From positions 20,121,563-20,185,562 of the forward strand of contig NC_071348.1 of the NCBI RefSeq assembly GCF_027744825.2: a stretch of DNA of 64,000 nt, in the 5' to 3' direction. Under the pieces are notes generated by a model that was not told where the DNA came from, searched no databases, and saw only the letters and a program-made list of their open reading frames with translations. The first letter of the stretch is position 1, and each line of letters begins with the position of its first letter. Below are positions 63,301-64,000 of this stretch, piece after piece. Position numbers and translations under genes: made by a program. This DNA comes from Synchiropus splendidus. Taxonomy: Eukaryota; Chordata; Actinopteri; Syngnathiformes; Callionymidae.

Positions 63301-64000
63301 GATAACTTTGGAAAAACACTTCAGACAGCTTAGATTTGATGTGCAAATACTAAAAAGACCCTTTCTGCTATAGTGGGAGGTAAAAATTTCATGTTCTGAA
63401 GCTTTCCTGCAAAGTTATGGCAAATTGCGTAAAACGCGTTTTCAACCTGAGATAAGGTTGTTTCTAGAACGCCAAACATAAGAACGTTGATAACTTTGGA
63501 AAAACATTTCAGACAACTTAGATTTGATGTGCAACTACTAAAAAGATCCTTTCTGCTATAGTGGGAGGTAAAAATTTCATGTTCTGAAGCTTTCCTGCAA
63601 AGTTATGGCAAATTGCGTAAAACGCGTTTTAAGCCTGAGATAAGGTCGATTCCGGAACGCCAAACAAAAAAATGTTGATAACTTTGGAAAAACACTTCAG
63701 ACAGCTTAGATTTGATGTGCAACTACTAGAAAGACCCTTTCTGCTATAGTGGGAGTCAAACATTTCATGTTCTGAAGCTTCCCTGAAAAGTTATGGCACA
63801 ATGCAGAAAACGCGTTTTCAGCCTGAGATTAGGTGGGTTTCAGAACGCCGAACATAAAAATGTTGATATCTTTGGAAAAACACTTCAGACATCTTAGATT
63901 TGATGAGCAACTACTAGAAAGACCCTTTCTGCTATATTGGGATGTGAAAATGTCATGTTCTGAAGCATCCCTGCAAAGTTATGCCACAATGCAGGAAACG
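63301..64000. repeat. Right-edge tract returning to 38.7-40.4 kb sequence types
   Basis: AAATTGCG monomers reappear near 63.43 and 63.61 kb, with CATAAGAACGTTGATAAC near 63478 as near 40364. From 63674 to the window end the sequence matches 38679-39005 at an offset of 24995; no difference was seen over the 327 bp. The array continues beyond the edge. Confidence 0.89.

Larger units (their letters stand above)
1..64000. repeat. 188 bp satellite tandem array filling the window
   Basis: Every stretch read belongs to the same 188 bp unit, recognisable by anchors in fixed order: ATAAAAATGTTGATAACTTT, CAGACAGCTTAGATTTGATG, GAAAGACCCTTTCTGCTATA, CATGTTCTGAAGCTTCCCTG, AAAACGCGTTTTCAGCCTGA and TTCCGGAACGCCAAAC. 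All copies point the same way. Phase arithmetic (position 40 at base 1, position 147 at base 64000) gives about 340.6 monomers with a net length loss near 28 bp. The array is open at both edges. Known biology: arrays of roughly 150-190 bp units are typical of centromeric or heterochromatic satellites in plants and animals. Inference: this is such a satellite; chromosome position and species are not determinable here. No gene, RNA or mobile element interrupts it. Confidence 0.97.

Noticed and set aside
1..64000. CRISPR array
   Set aside because: Units abut without unique spacers and the whole 188 bp is repeated. The period and structure are those of satellite DNA.
1..64000. Subrepeats of a ribosomal DNA spacer
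   Set aside because: No rRNA gene segment or other unique spacer sequence appears in 64 kb. It cannot be excluded outside the window, but nothing here supports it.
1..64000. Alpha satellite or a known plant centromere repeat
   Set aside because: The unit is 188 bp rather than 171 bp, and I do not recognise the sequence as any named family, so no family or species name was assigned.

Overview
The whole 64 kb window is one uninterrupted satellite DNA array. It is built from head-to-tail copies of a 188 bp monomer, about 340 and a half of them, all in the same orientation. I found no protein-coding gene, RNA gene, transposon, inversion or unique-sequence island anywhere. The array continues past both window edges: base 1 falls near monomer position 40 and base 64000 near position 147, counting from the ATAAAAATG that follows GCCAAAC. 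A tandem array of this size with a nucleosome-sized unit points to eukaryotic heterochromatin such as a centromere, pericentromere or subtelomeric block. I do not recognise the satellite family and cannot name the species. No mammalian-type CENP-B box is visible and the unit is not the 171 bp alpha satellite.

The consensus monomer is about 41% GC by hand count. It carries five short dyad symmetries: a HindIII-centred GAAGCTTC, an MluI-centred GAAAACGCGTTTTC, GTTCCGGAAC, and two small inverted repeats (AACAT/ATGTT and AGAAAG/CTTTCT). Monomers differ mostly by substitutions; indels are rare. Net length drift over the window is only about -28 bp, inferred from the phase at the two ends.

Layout. 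0-2.6 kb: a 6-monomer tandem duplication (1119 bp). 2.6-14.5 kb: diverged monomers with few extended duplications. 14.5-15.9 kb: a 5-monomer-spaced repeat. 15.9-28.1 kb: a large tandem duplication (6.8 kb and 5.5 kb copies) with a nested 1129 bp duplication and whole-monomer gains and losses between copies. 28.0-32.2 kb: a 2066 bp (11-monomer) tandem duplication. 32.1-34.0 kb: an 8-monomer-spaced repeat. 35.5-38.9 kb: an 8- versus 10-monomer tandem duplication. 38.9-41.3 kb: a distinctive AAATTGCG monomer family. 41.3-42.8 kb: a 753 bp (4-monomer) duplication. 42.8-63.3 kb: a mosaic of recurring 2- and 3-monomer modules including a 1127 bp tandem duplication. 63.3-64.0 kb: a return to sequence types seen at 38.7-40.4 kb.

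No genes work together here. What the window records is repeated unequal exchange and/or gene conversion acting on blocks of whole monomers. I did not find a previously undescribed gene system. The points worth following are the higher-order organisation, the dyads, CpG-type decay of the MluI palindrome, and near-identical blocks lying 10-31 kb apart. Duplication boundaries were placed by eye and are approximate to tens of bases.
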